Positions 29,774 to 44,700 of a DNA stretch of 64,000 nt are shown in pieces. A model generated the notes under the pieces. The model saw only the letters and a program-made list of their open reading frames with translations. It had not been told where the DNA came from and made no database searches. Every line of letters begins with the position of its first letter. The first letter of the stretch is position 1. Source of the DNA: Rhea pennata (taxonomy: Eukaryota; Chordata; Aves; Rheiformes; Rheidae); NCBI RefSeq assembly GCF_028389875.1, contig NC_084702.1:40361053-40425052 (forward strand), written 5' to 3'. The position numbers and the translations under genes were made by a program.

Positions 29774-32558
29774 CTCATGGCTATTCCTTTGGGGGCAAGG
29801 AAGGCCTCCTGATCCTGAGCTCTTGGAGTTAGTAGGACTACTACCAAACCTCTTAGCAGAGCAAGCAATGCATGCAAGAGGAGCCTGAACATCTCTCTTC
29901 ACCCTCATTTTCTTTGGATCTTCCCTGGCTCCTGCGGCTTCCCACACTCCCTTCCCCACTCTAACTCTCCTTTGGACCCCTGAGCCTCTTATCTCTTTCC
30001 ATCCTGCAGTCCCAACTCTTCTGTCAGGTCTCCATCTCCTTTCCTCCTTCCACTCCATGACCTCTTCCCTGTCCTTGCCAACTCCCCCAGGGCTCCTGGT
30101 CTCTCGTACCTGCTATAAAGGCAGAATAAGTGTCACTTTTCCACTTTCAGGGCAGAGAACAGGACTTACAGTAAACAGTGGGACTTCTCTAATCATTTTT
30201 TATCTGTATTTTTCCCCTCAGGACCTACTGAATCAATCCTAGCTATCAGAATCACCTCCTCTCACTGAAATTATGCCATCACACACACCCTCACAATTAT
30301 ATGTCCTGTAACACCTACGTGGTCTGTATAAGTACTCCAAAGTCTCATTTCCTAAAGTCCTGTTGACCTCATACTTTTCTATGAGCTTCCTTTCAGCCCA
30401 TCTTCCTTAGCAATAAAGCAGTTTTCCTAGTTTAACCTGGATTCCACCTTCCCACTTCCCTTTCCCTTGCTGTATTTCCCACTTCTCCCTCTCCAAGCCT
30501 CTATATTCAACTTGTACTCAACAGCACAAAGAACTGCCACTGCACAGCCATCGCTGCTAATAAGCCAACAAGTATAAATGCGTGAATAATGGAAAAATGA
30601 GAGACTCAGGTCTACTCCTATTCAGGCAGCTTGTGTACAAATCACCTTCGCCACTAATCTTTGCCATGAAAAGTGTTCAGCTTCACTCTAAAATACATGA
30701 AGTCAGTCAAGAGACATGCACTAGTCTGAAGCAGTCATCTGAAAATATTTTCTTATTTAAAATTTTAGTTATTTACATATTGGCAATGTTAATTAAGATT
30801 TTTGTTCAGTTAAAAAAAAAGATTAAGAAACAATAACAAGAAAAAAGGAAGCGTGGTTACTAGTGGTTGTGAAGGAAATGCTTTGGACACGCTGGGCTTA
30901 GGGCCAGAACATTGCAATGGAAAGATCAGTGCATAGATCCTGCAACAGTGACTTTCTAAAGATTTGTCTTTAGCTTAGTCTATTTGATGAGCCATTCAGA
31001 TCCAGCAGACTGATGGGAGTCACTGGAAACACTGAGGCATCCCCTCACCCCCAAACTCAGCCTAGGCTAGCTGACTTATCTTGCTGTCTGAACCAGCTTG
31101 AAGACAACCCTCAGAACTGCTCACAATTCTCTCTAGCACTGCTCTTAATTGGATCAAGGGCCAAAGAGATCAAAGGATGCCAGCACAAGCCTGGCTCCAT
31201 CAGTTGGTAATTCTCATAGGCTAAAGGGATCCTCCAGTAGCTTCAAAATAGCTTCAATTCCCTTATGCACCACTGAGGAGCAGAGGAAACTTATTGCAGC
31301 CAATATGGCAATACTTTCCTTAAATGTACTTAGAGGATGCCAATACTTCTTCATATTGACAAGTCTGATTTTGAAACATTTTATACTGGTCTGTTTTTTA
31401 TTCCTAGTCTCCTCACAGCGTAGCATTTAACTTCTTTGGCTTCCTGGGCTCCCACACAACATTGTTTTCTATGTTAACCAGAGCACCAGTACAGTATTTT
31501 TGTTGTGAAGCCTTTACCACACAAATGAATAAATTGCATAGACTGAGAAGCCTATATTTCTTCAATCACAAGCTTATATATTTTGCTAATACTAATGTCC
31601 TGAATTCTGTCTATCATCTCCAAAACACCTTTTCAGCAAGATGACTAAACCTATGTCTATGTTAGTGATCAGATCAGCATAGTAGGAATGGAAACACATG
31701 GTGATAAAGACTTAACATATTTCAAAGATGTTAGTTTAGATTAATCACACTCTAGTCCCACAGATAGGATAACCATCAGATGGTGCAGTGTATTAGATGT
31801 GCCCCAGGAGGTCATCATCTCCTGGGTTAACGTCTTCCAAAAAGAATCCAGTTTATACACTCCAAGGCTGCTCTGGAACAGGACCCAAAGCATGTTAAAA
31901 TGGAGACAAGTGGGAGGATCTCTTCAAAAGCACATCTCTAATCAAACAAAAATGTGAATGCAGGCACATTCAGATTCGTTATGCTAAGATAAAGCATATA
32001 AATGACAAGGCATTCATTTGTTACAATTGAACTTTGAGGTTTCTTTAGTCCCTTCCTCTCCAGAACTCAGACGACATTTGCAAGTTTGTCACATAGCACC
32101 GCTCTAAATTATCCTCTTCCCATTTTACAACACAGAAGTTGAGACTGACACTATATAACTTGCCAAAGGTCACAATAAAAATCATAAGCAAAACGAGACA
32201 TAAAACTAGCTTCCTCTTGTGTTTTTGCCACAACCTTGTACCACACCCTTTGTACTGACATTCAAAAAACTTTGAAGTTTTAGAGCTGTATCTGTATTTT
32301 AGATTATTATCAACCTATCCCTACAACATATCCCTACCAACAACTCATCCAGTAGGAAATTAAGTGAGATATAATATGCAAATATATCTCCTTATTTTTC
32401 TTGATGAATCTTTGCATTGTGAATTGGTTTAGACAGACTTTCCAACTGGGACGACAACCACACATAAAAGTGTGCTTTATCTTTCAATTAAATGTTTAAA
32501 TGAATACCAAAAATGCTAGTGAACTGTATTAAAATATACTGGAAATTGTTTCTTCAAG

Positions 32559-32705
32559 TCAATCATCTACGTTTTTCTGTAACCAATCAGCAATTTCAGT
32601 TAAAAGTTCTCTCCTTTCTACATTTTCAAATTTTGCAAACTCCAGTAGTAGAGTGGTAGTCACCCCGTCATCCTCTTCCAATGTTGTATTATAAAAAACT
32701 TGCAA
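32559..32705 (-). CDS. LVRN: LVRN exon 20 (terminal coding exon)
   Basis: 48 codons plus TGA at 32561-32559: [20 protein letters not shown] up to [11 protein letters not shown]. It matches the end of the M1 helical domain (human ends with an AAWLRRNT-type motif). Acceptor TTTTCAG at 32708-32706. No canonical AATAAA was found in the few hundred bases downstream, so the 3' UTR end is not assigned. Confidence 0.95.
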   Translation of the reverse strand: MQVFYNTTLEEDDGVTTTLLLEFAKFENVERRELLTEIADWLQKNVDD

Positions 32706-35700
32706 CTGAAAAAATAAATAAATGACGTTAGTTTGTGCAGTTTTACTTGGAGCAAACAACTATATATCATCTGACAGAGACTTCAGACAGAAGTATGTAG
32801 AAAAGGGGGAGATTTCAGGGAGCAAAGAGTGGGTAAGGGCAAGCTTGAAGATTACACCAAAGGTGGGATTCTGGTTTCCAGAAATTCAGCAGGAATCTTA
32901 CCACCATTTCAGAGGGGCCAGAACATTCTAATTCAACAACATACTGGCCCACTCCAGGCTCAAAGGCTCAATTTTGAAAAGTGACAGAAAGTTTGCTTGC
33001 CCTTTGAAAAAGCTGGGCTTTCAATCTGCACTTCCAGGAACCAAACCCTTAAAAGGGTTTAAAGAAGCCTGCACACAAGGAATGTGCTTTTGCCATCCCT
33101 CTGGAAATCCTTACAAATGCACCGAACTTCACTAGTACCAGCAGTACTATCCTCTGTCTATGATTAGTTGAGTATCAGCATCCTCTTGCGCTGCCTCCTA
33201 TACAATCACAAAACAGTAAATCTCTCCCAGCAATCTAACAAAAGCAGAAGACAAAACAAGACTGAAGAACAGCAAAGTAATGCATACCAGTGCAGGGGAA
33301 GAAGGGGAATGAAAATGAGATAAATGATAGAGGTCAGCATGACAATCAGCTACTCTAGCATGCCAGCAGTCTAACTTTTGGCAAGTTTTCTGTAGGCATC
33401 ATGGCAAAGGCAATCTCCATAGCAGGTTTTAAAGACAAAAATGAGACAGCTTTGCTGTTATTTATTGAGTCTCCCTCCCAAGCCTGAAGACTAACTGAAA
33501 GGCTGGCAATCGGCAATTGCTTTGCCATCATAGAGAGTTGACCTCTCAATAAAGAGCATGACATGACATGAAAAACAGTGCATGCACGCTCAAGAGAGAT
33601 TTGATTTTAGGTGCTAACTCTGAATTGCTGTCCTCATTAAGCACCCCTTCCCAGCTACTTGCTTTATGCATACTGCTTCCATTCTCTAGCCATTGGTTGA
33701 TGTACTTTTTGTGCTATGACAGATCCCAGCAGCTCAGGGCTGGCACAGGCATGGGATCAAATGCAGAGAGCAAAAAAAGCTGAAGTGATAAGAAAATAAA
33801 GGAATACATTGGGAAAGAATGTGCTGAAACTTGGCCTGCAGAAGAAAGAGTAAGAAAAGGAAACAAGCAGCAACAGTCATCCACTTGCCATAGCCACTAA
33901 GATGTGCATTACTGTGTGGAAAAAGCTGAAGAAAGGCTACAACCACCACATATTTCCACCCTTCAGTATTTTTCCCCAAACATATCCTCTTTTTGCAGAT
34001 GTATAGCAGCCCGATTAGTTCATGGGCTCATCAGGGCTGCCATGAATGATATGTCACATATGTGTACATGTCCAGCACATTGGCAGATAGTCCCATATGC
34101 TGCAACCATAAAGAGCAGCAAAATGTGCAACCCTGCTCAAAAGCTCACTTTCACTCCATGCTTAACCAGCTGCAGGCACACATGACTGCAGAGCTGGGAG
34201 TTCATGTTCATACATTTGTTTCTCAGATGAGAAAGTTTAATCTTTTCTCAATGTCTCAACACAGCAACATTATATAATGCATTTCCTGATTTCTTTTTAA
34301 AAAAGAAGAGATTTAAAAATCTGTATTCACAAATTGATAATACAGTTGAAATTACTTCTATGTTATTAACTTACCTCTCGGATCTGTATATCTGTATTGA
34401 CAAATCTTCCCATTACTTTTAAGACAGAATACAATAATTCCTTCCCACACCTGTAAGAGTGAGACAAAGATCCTTCCACCAGCATGTTAGCAAATAAGCT
34501 ACCTTTCATCTCCTTTTAACATATTTCCAGTGTTTATTTATTATACTGGAAATACCAAATAATCTGAAGTTCACAATTGGGTACTCTTTTTCCCCTTTAA
34601 AAGAAATATCATTAAAGTTCAGTTTAGACATCTGAGCAGGAGGAAGCACACTAATTACCCATCATTTTCATTTCTTTGCAAGTGTTGATATTTCTGCTTT
34701 AGTAACCTGAATCAAACTTTGCCTAAAAGGCAAAACCTGTCAGCCCACAAAGCTAAACCTAGCTGGAAAGGCTAAGAAATAATGATTCTAACAACTTCAT
34801 GTTTCTGTTGGTATTCTGAGGATAACATACAAAGCTAACGCCCATCCTATTCTCTTATTTTCAAACTAAGGGGTCTGCTTTCCTGCAAATTTCATCAGTA
34901 TAAAGCACAGAAAAGTTCCATGAGGGAACAAAGTGGTGTGGCACAAACCTGCTGCAACTTGCCTTTACTAGAATTAGCAATACAAATACACTTCAATATG
35001 CAACAGAGTGCCCCCAGGTGGCTGGTTTTGGTTATGCTGCTACTAATGGCTCATAAGCAACACCTCTACCCCAAGGATAGTAGGAACATGTTACAGCCAC
35101 ACTCCTTTTCACCCTTTCTAGAAGATGGAGTCTTGAAATTAACATTAAAGATGCTTACTTTGTGCCAGCCAGAGAGCCAAATGCAAGTGCACCTACAGCA
35201 GGGCAGGTGGAATGGAGGTGGGCCACGCCATAAACCAGGGATTAATGCTACAGTTAGTTCTTGCAGCCCTGCATGTTCCTACCCCCTGTCTTGCCATGCT
35301 CTTTGGAAGAGAGGTGACAGTCTTACTCCTGATGCATTTTACACTTGTGCTTAGGAAATACTAGTGGATAAACCCATTTCTAGATTATATGGGAGCCTAC
35401 TCTTCCAGGTTTTGCCAAACAGTGCACTTTGCTGCTGCCTGCAGAATTATCTGACTGACTGTGCACCAAGAAATGCACCTTGTTATTTATTCAGTAAAAA
35501 GGATGAAGCAGAAAGCTTCCCCACTTGCCTACAGAAAGCCTGCATTGCCTTGCACCACATTACAGAAAACCTAGGTAAACATATAGTGGACAAAACTCAG
35601 GGTGATGATGGTTCATCTGTGAACTCCAACGCAACACACCCAGTGATGACGCTGATCCTAGTCCATCAATATTCCTTCAGGTCTATTTGTGTTCAAACCT

Positions 35701-38700
35701 CTTACTGATTCTCCTGGCTCTAACCGTCCATCATCACTTTGCCTTCTCCTTTTATCCGCTCCTGAAACCTTCCCTTTACATGGCCAGTCATCACAGTATT
35801 TGGGCCATGCACCCTCCTACTCTACAAACCACTAGGAAGCTGCAGCTATGCCTGTTTTGAAAATTTAATTTGTTTAATGTGAAATACTACCCGGACTGCA
35901 AGAAACAAGCACAACAGTTTGTATAGCTGCTAGTATTAAGAGACATGTCAGTCATATCTCCACCTATACCAGGCTTACTGGCTTCCCCTACCAGTAAGGG
36001 ATTTCCCTACAAATCACATCTTAAGGTTACTCCAAGAGACAGGTTTTTTTTAGCTTCCACTGTCTCAGAACTGGGATTTTGGGGAAGCTCATCATTTAGT
36101 TAGGTAAACAGGGGTCAGATTTTCTAGAAAGTTTAGCACCTACAGGCACTGTAGATGAATAGACTCATTTTTTAAGCATTTTATGTCTGATATGAGCTCT
36201 TTTTGACATTAAGTCCTAATGAGAGCTGAATCCTCTGGTCTGTGCACTTAAGGAATCAGATGGGTCATTACAAAAACCCTTACCTAGAAGGAAAATTTAT
36301 ACTTAGATTTTACAGCTTGAAACAGTAGGTGGAGGAAAAAAGCAGAAGAGCCTCAGAAATAAAGAGGAGCTGAAGGCAGTTCTTTTCCATACCTTTCACT
36401 GAGAAGCGCCCAATTCTCTGTAACAAATTCCCAGGCTATACGCTGCCCAATATCCTTAGCCGCCACATGTAAGATAATGTTTGAAATACAATTGGAAGAA
36501 AATAATGTATCACTGAGTCCATATTGCAAGTATCTGTTAGAGAAGTTAAAAAAAAAAAAAAAGTTTGACTATCACTTGCTGTTTAACCATCCTGATCTGG
36601 AAACATCTACCAGCTTTGGAAAATTCCTATTTCAACAATTACCAGAAGTGAGAATGTTATATCAAACTTGGTGTCACTCTGAGCTATCTGTTCAGCTTGC
36701 GTTTCCTGTTTATGTTGCTGAAATTCCCTGGTTTTGCACACCTGCTCTACACTTTTCAGTGAAAACAGAACATAGCACATCAAGTAGATATATCTGCTTT
36801 TCTATGCCCATGATAAAGAACAACTAAGGACAATCTCTCATATCCACCAGACAACCCTGTGGAAGGCAAACTACTCCTGAGTTTCTGGACACCCACTCTG
36901 CTTGGACTCAGATGGAGCCTAAAGAGTGAGCAGCAGCAGGGCACTTGTTACACAGAGGAGACCTATTGCAGTGACCAAGGGTCAGACACACTTCCATGGA
37001 AGCGAAGGCACGATTTTGAAAGCATCTAAATAATCATCTATCACTGATGTCAACAGCAGTGCGAGTCTGAATATCCTGGAAAACATATAACCCTCCTCTC
37101 TGCTGCCTAAATACAAAACTTGGCATGTCTCCCAGTTTGAAGTAGCACAGAGTTATCTTCTCACACATTTGAGTAGGCAGCTGCTTTTGTGTGTAGAGTA
37201 GGTCAGCAGGGACTTCTCCCATTTGCATGCCACCAATATGCTTAACTGAACTAATAAAACTATACTGAGGGCCAGGAAAAGTCCAGCTTAACACTCCTCA
37301 TCCAAACAGACTTTCAAGATGGCATTTAGAAAAACAAATTGGCTTGTTAACTACTAAGGCACAGTGAAGGATGCCACCACAGCTCCCTGAACTGGTGTCA
37401 TCTTCTTGGTTTCAACATAACTCACAGTTGGTCAGGGACCACTGTTAGTCTGTGTTTAGTGAATGAATGTCACTAAATGACCATCAGTTAGGGAATATCA
37501 GCACAGCTCTACTTGGACACATCTTCCCATTTCACCTTGCCTTCTTCTCAAGCATATCTGTTCTGCCTTCACATGACCACTATCACAAGAGTAGGGGGCT
37601 GGCAGGAGAAACATCTCTGCTACTCTCAGAGCTTTAGATTCACGGAGTTTACATCAGTGGGAGGGAGGTGGTTCTGTGGGCAGTCACTGGCAAATTTCTG
37701 CCCTGTGAGCTATTCTTTAGGGTAACGCGGATATGACTGACAAGAGAATTCAGCTTCAACATCTTATAAAATGAAGAGATTTCATATGGAAGCCAGTGAA
37801 AGATAGTAACCATTGTATTCCACACTGCAATATTCAGAAAAAAAAGACTTTGCAGTGTGAGAGTGCACTTCAAATGGAGAAGAGATTACTACAAGCCCAT
37901 TTTCATTTTTGTTCTTAACCTAGGAACAGACAATTTGGCTTCCATGCAAAGGCTAAATAGATGATGACACTTAAGCTTGGAAGGAAAGTAACCAAGGGAG
38001 AAAGTATATGGGAAAGTTACATAAACCATAAATGGTAAGAAAAAATGTCAAGGCAAATTATGATTTCTATTTCTCACAGTACAGAGAGTAAGGGCAGCCA
38101 ATGGAATCAAATTTAAAAGAAAAAAATATATATGTTTTCATACAACTCACAATTATATTACGGAATGTTACCATAGTCTGCTATAAAGCCTGAAATCTGA
38201 GTTCAAAAAGTGAATTAAACTCTTTGAGAGAAGACAAGTCCATTGTTAGTGTTAGATGTAATACAGTAGAAATTTATCACTGTCTGGGATGCTATAATAG
38301 CAGAAGGCTCATTTGTTTTTGCCCTGGTTATGATACTTTTTCTGAAAGAAAATCCTTACGAATCTACCACTGGTCTACTGGACGTATGTTTCTTCAGCAG
38401 GCACACCTCTGTCCATCTTAGTACTGCATTTGTGTTTTTATGACTTACTTTTATATACACACACAAAAAAAATTGATCCAGGTCACCTGTAAAGTAACCA
38501 TGACTCTCTGGCACAGCTCAAGGCAGACAGCAGGATGTCTTTCTCTTCCTCTGTAGAGTTGGTTTGGTTATACATTTCCCATGCAAAATTCCATTCTTTA
38601 TCACTTCCCATTGCAACACCATAGCAACAGACTGTTCTTCTGATTAAAGAGGGAATACTGCAGAGCAAAATATGATTAAAAGGTATTCTACTGTTATAAA

Positions 38701-41700
38701 GTAAAAATAAGCGGTTAACACACAACTCAAAACACATGTTTATTTTCAGTTAAAACATGCACAAAAGAGTAATACACATTTCTTAAGAGAAAAACAGCAA
38801 ATCTAAAGCTATGAAATTTGATTGTTTTGTTTATGACTTAAATATTAACAAAACATGAGGTTTAAAGGCAAACCAAAAATCTTTTTAAAAAACAGTTGGA
38901 TTAAACCAGTTTGTGTACCTATGGTATTCACCATCACTCTTTCACAGCACAATTCAGGACATCTATCACACGAGTGTTGCACTGATTTTACGGTGACCAC
39001 AGTGTCTTCAGAAATGATGTTCGCATAGGATTCAGTCTGATGTTGGCATGAAGATTACTGAATTTGTGAGGAAAAGCAAAGCAGGGACTGAGATTTCCCA
39101 TTGAAATGATAGAGAAATTTGCATGTTTTCAGTTCAATGTTGGGTCAATGGTAGTTGGTTAAAATCTCCTTCTCCAAATGCTTCCTAAAAAGCTGCCTTG
39201 ACTAAAATACTGCTATTTTGATACCTTCAGTTATCCCAATAGTCTCAAAAAAAAAATATTGGTTGTTGAATGCAAAGTTGTGGGTGAATATGTAATGGAT
39301 AAGCTCAGTGAACCTTTTGGCTGCTGCTATGAATGTTCAGCATGGAAGGCAGGCCGCAAGGGCAGCACTTTATGGAACATCAGTGTCCTGGTCACTGACA
39401 TCTACAGAGGACTGGAAGTGGTTTGCGCTGTATAGGTCACAGAGGAGAAGCTCTCTTGTGACCCAGATAAAATCTGGAGCTTAGCTTTTTGTTTTTTAAT
39501 GTTGGATTAAGGGTGGGACTTACTGATCTTGATATTTTTTCCAGTCCTGTGGCTTGAAATTACTGGTCTGCCAGGATACTCATGCTTGTGGATCTTGAGT
39601 AACATGCAACAAACTGCTAGGAAGAGTGATGGGTTACATTATGCCATTTTCCTGGAGTCAATACAGAGATGATGTGATGACTTTAAGTTTTAAGAATAAC
39701 AGTAGTATAGTTACCTTTAGTAACTAAAAGGCACAGCAACACTGTCCCTTCCTCTAGGCTCATTTTATTCTTTCTAAGGAGATAAATCAAAAACATAGAA
39801 CCACAAGGAGTAAACTAATCTTCACTCCTCTGAGGAAAGAAGAAAAAAAAAGAGAGAGAAAGAGAGAAACTGGCTGGAAATCATGGCTCTTTGCTTTTCC
39901 TTTCCACAGAACAGATAAAAATGCACAATATCAAGTCCAATTAAGTTCTGTGAGGTCAATGTTTGGAAAGGTTCAGCTGAAGGCTGATCACCTTATTTGA
40001 AGGGGAAAACCATTATTCCCTTCAACAGATAGGAGAATCCTGCCAGGTATCATTACATACATGGTGCTAGCCTACAGCAGAACAACTATAACGTACCTTT
40101 ACGAATTTTGGTCTCAGAATGGAGAACATAGAGCATCTAAAGGTATCTTTCTGCAAAAGCTGACTCAAAAGGTTATTGTGCTCTTTTCCTTTTCTATCAA
40201 GTATATGTAAAGCCTCCTCTTTCATTGAACGAGGACACTGATCCATTATTTGAAATCTAAGAAGTTTCCTACCTCCCATAATTTCTTCTCCTTGAAGCTT
40301 GATCATTTTTTCCACATCACAGCTAATATTTCACACACTTTTCAACTCCTGAACTCAGATATGATATGGAAAATCCCAACAGGGAATAAATAAATAAATA
40401 AATCACATCAAATATTACTAATAGGGGAAAATGTGTGGCTATTCTGAAAATGGTCTCAGACTTTGGCACAGCATTGTTGCTTTTAGTGTGGGATAGTAAG
40501 AATACTGTCTGTGGAATACACCAGACCGTTTAGCATATTTAAGCTTTTCAGTTTACCTTTAAAGCACAGTTTGTTTTTATGAAGATGCTCATTACAGCTT
40601 TTAAAAAAAGTACAAGTTCAGTTCACTTAGTCAATTACATATATCAGCATTTATAAAAATTACCCAACTGTAACAAATAAAACAAACATAATGATAAACT
40701 TGAAGCATTCACTCACCAGTGCCAATACTATATGATAACTGCATAGAAAAACGTCAAAAAGGGGGAGAAAAGAGAGTAAGAATTTCAATGCATTTTAAGA
40801 TTTTTTTCAACAACACAATACTCTAATACAGAAAGTGTGATCATGGTAGCAGGGTCAGAGCCCAGACCTCTATTTTCACAGACAAGAAACCTAAACAGTG
40901 GGCTCTGATATCACCATAAGATCTGACAACTGTTCCCAGCATCTGTCCGTGCAAATACAATACATGCAAAATGATCTGATGTGTTTGCCATGAGCAGATG
41001 CCCATATCACACAAACACCATTTCGCTCAAAATGGTGGGGCTACACATGATGCCCCCAAAGCTGGGGACTGTACTGTAGAAAGGGATAGGACACTATGGG
41101 ATACTACACTTGATCTGAGCTTCAGCCATTCTAAGAGTAAACAGAATTCAGTCTTCATGGCAACACTGTGCATCCTCCAGACTGTAAAGTCTGCATGAAA
41201 AGCAATAAATATGAACTCAATATAAAGTTGGAATTTGGGGAAAAGGAGAGGCTTGAAAAATTCTAGTCTTCTGTTTAGTTCTTTTAAGCTTCAGTTATGT
41301 CATTTTGTGGAGAAAGAAGAGCAGTGTACAGGAGCCATCCCATTCTGCATACTCAATGTAAGAGCCCATTAACTTTCCACCTCACTTAACACATGCACAC
41401 TAAGAGCACATTATCATTCTTACTTGTACTCAGGGCTGTCCATCCACTTCGCAAACAGTTCAGATGACAGATCCAAACAGTCTTGGAGCCCCAGCCAACA
41501 TGCTGTTGCAAATAGTTTTTCCAAATACAGTCTTCAAAGGGAAGCCAAAATAGCAAGAATAAAAGATATGTATTCTGTACTTGGAGAAATGCTTAGTCAG
41601 CACTGCTTTAGCACATGATGCTGTTTACTCAGGAGAACCTCTACTAGAAACAGTAAAGGTTTAATTTAAAAAAAAAATCAAATTAAAACTACCCACAATG

Positions 41701-44700
41701 GGCTCCTGACATCAATATTCATGCAGATTAGTGAGGCTATTAACAGACTAATTTTTAATAGGTTTTGTGTGTTTTATATCATGCTTGCCCTAGCCTCATC
41801 ATTCTGACATTCAATCATCTAATGCTGGGTAGCTACGCAAAATGAACTATTCTTAAGCTCTAGTGATCGATCTGTAAATCATGTCTGAAGTTCACTGCTG
41901 TGGGTTTTCCTCCCACTAGAAGCAGCCTGTTGCAACTGTTCACAATAAAAAAAGAAAGCTACTATCTTCTATGCTCATTAAATTCACAAAAATACCCTAA
42001 GCAATCCAGCTACTGAAATTTCACTGGAAGCACCATCATAAGTAACACACACTTATAGGACAGTGAAAAATAACAATTCAGTTAGATTCAAATAAATTCA
42101 AATATTTTCCTCATATCCTGTATTTAAATTTACACAGGCACACTACAGTCTATTGGATCAAATCATGCCAGATCAAACTTTGAGGGAAAAAAAAAAAAAA
42201 AAAAGTACTTACTGAGCAAAATAGTCATCTTCCAAAGCATCATTATTTTGACGAATTAAACTTGTGTAATAATGGTATATAGGCAACATTCTCTTTAAAA
42301 GGTATTTCTTTTAAAAGAAGGGGGAAAAAAGTTACTTTTATTTAGATCCATATTTTTATTTTACTAAGTTTCTTTACTTATTCAGATTTATCCTAAAAAT
42401 TTACCAGTATAAATTTCTTGGTAAATACTACATTAAAATAAAGCATATAAGTTGAGTCTAAACAAATACAAAAAAACCCTCCAAAAAATACACTCCTGTA
42501 TCTATTCAAATTGAGAAGCTCCCATTCCACCTCACTTTGATAGATAAAAGAACTTTGGAACTTATTATGGAAGAAAACGCACGGTCATTCTCAAAGAACA
42601 AGAAAAAAGAAAAAGTTTGAATAGAACAACACTTAGTTCTTTTCACGTTTAAAATATATCTCTACGTATATAACTTGCAGAATGATTGTCATGAGACTGC
42701 ACTTTAAATAAAAATGGAGTCAAATAGGTGTCAAGGAAGTAAATAAGGAAATACCTCAAATAGCCCCAAAATAGTAGAAAATCACCTCATTTAGTATCCA
42801 GACCACTACAGCATGACAGATTAAAACCCAATTCTTTCTTTCTCTAGGAAGAAGAATTAGAAGGCAGTACATAGTACCATAGACCACATATGTACTACAT
42901 CCCCTTTATATAGAACAGCGTTACTCGCATTACTTTCTACCGATTATTCACTACAGATAGCTTATTTTCCAGATACTCAGTTTTACCAAAATATAGGACC
43001 AAGTTTAGTATTAAGAATGTGAGTATATTTCTGCTTTACAATAAGCAGCAGCTTAGGATTTAATGACAGTTATCACTGACTAATCCATACAAATAAATAG
43101 TATTTCCCCCACCCCAAAAAGAAAAAATTGACCAAACCATCCAAATGGAGTTTTAAGAATTATGTTCCATCATACTCATCATTATATTCTTGAGAACCTT
43201 ACAAAGTGTTCATTTTGGTCTTTATTTAAATGGTCTAGAGTCTTTGCCAATTAATAAAAAAAGGTGATACCTTTAAAAGTGGATAAACTTCATAGTTTTT
43301 CAGAGTACTCTCCGAATTCTCTGGTACTAGATTTAATAATACCACATTCCATATAGCAATTTCATCTTCTTTGGCAAGATACTTTGTTAATTCAAGTGCT
43401 GATTCTATCTGAATATATCCAAACCTATTTGAAGGGAAAAAAAAACCTCATATTCGAGCATACTTATTCACATTAATATATACTATGAATATCTGCTTGT
43501 TTACAGAACTGACAATAAAACACCAGGATACTGAGTGGCGAATTACTTATCAAGGATGTTGGAAAACTAGAATATAAAACAATGGTGTCTCATTTAGGAG
43601 TTGAGCTCTCCATACACTTATTACAAAGCGCTTAAGCAAAGCAATGGAACACTCTTGGCAGATAGCACAGCAGTAAGCAGACAGAATTCTAGTTGTGTTT
43701 TTAGGATTATATCCAAGCACATTTACAGCATGCATCAGCCTCACTAGGACAAAAAAATGAAGGAACAAAGCACTATTTTGAATTACAATATTTGTCTGTC
43801 TGTATTCATGAACAACAGATTTTCATTACAGATTACCTTATGAAATAAACATAACTGTAAAAACATGCAATTTAATTCATATGCACACTATTCTTAGAAT
43901 TAAGAATTTCAGCATGGCATTTCTGTGCTTCAGTATAGTAGTTACATGGAATTCATTCTTTCCCCAAAGAAATGCGAATCAAGCCCCATTCTCCCAGAAT
44001 GGAAACACTTCTAGTATACTTACATTGGAGCACAGCTACATCAGAGTCACATTCCTCATTATATGCTAGGGCTGAGCTCTCTTATGAGAAGGAATGTTTG
44101 CATGAAAGTGAATCTTTGACTCCCTCTTCAGAGCTCCCTGCCTAGGCTTTGAAGGGAAGCAGTATGCTTTAGCCTCCTCCTCCTGGAGCTCCCACATCAC
44201 TGGCCCCTGATGCTTTTAGGATCTCTGGTAGGTTTTAGAGGTACAAGCACACTTTGGGTGTCTTTGGCTCCCTTCAGTACTGCTGAGCTCTCTGGTACCA
44301 CAGTTATGTAGCCTCTAAGCATCAGCCTCCTCTAAGAACTGCTCAGATTTCAGAAAATTAACATAAAATTGGCTTATCTTAATGCAGTGATTTTCTCCAG
44401 AACTAAAACATCTGCAGTACAAGTGTTCTGCAACCTTTTTCTGCCAAGAGATGAATGACTGAATGACTGAGTGATCCATCAGCAAGGGAAACGAAAGACA
44501 CATTAAGAATGATGCATGACAGCTGAGAAGCCCCGAAGAAATTAAGAAAAGAATAATTCATTATGATCCTTGAGATTTTTTCTGTTACAACAAATATAGG
44601 ATTGTTCCTGGAAAACTCATGACAATGTCATTTTATGTAGTATTTTCTAAAGTATGGACAAAAGTTAGAATAAATTCTGAAAGAACTCAGCACTGACAGA

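Larger units (their letters stand above)
22003..32558. other. ARL14EPL-LVRN intergenic region
   Basis: No known gene recognised. It includes G14 runs at 22377-22390 and 27943-27956, a 49-bp tandem duplication at 24370-24467, an (AAAAT)n-like tract at 29732-29773, and GC- and CpG-richer patches at about 22.2-22.6, 26.0-26.1, 27.1-27.2 and 28.0-29.1 kb. Several open frames over 100 codons (22863-23408 -, 27598-27996 +, 28139-28732 -, 28867-29388 -) lie in GC-rich sequence and overlap one another on opposite strands, as expected for chance frames. A TATA plus splice-signal cluster at 28148-28592 (+) is described among the findings. Confidence 0.65.
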
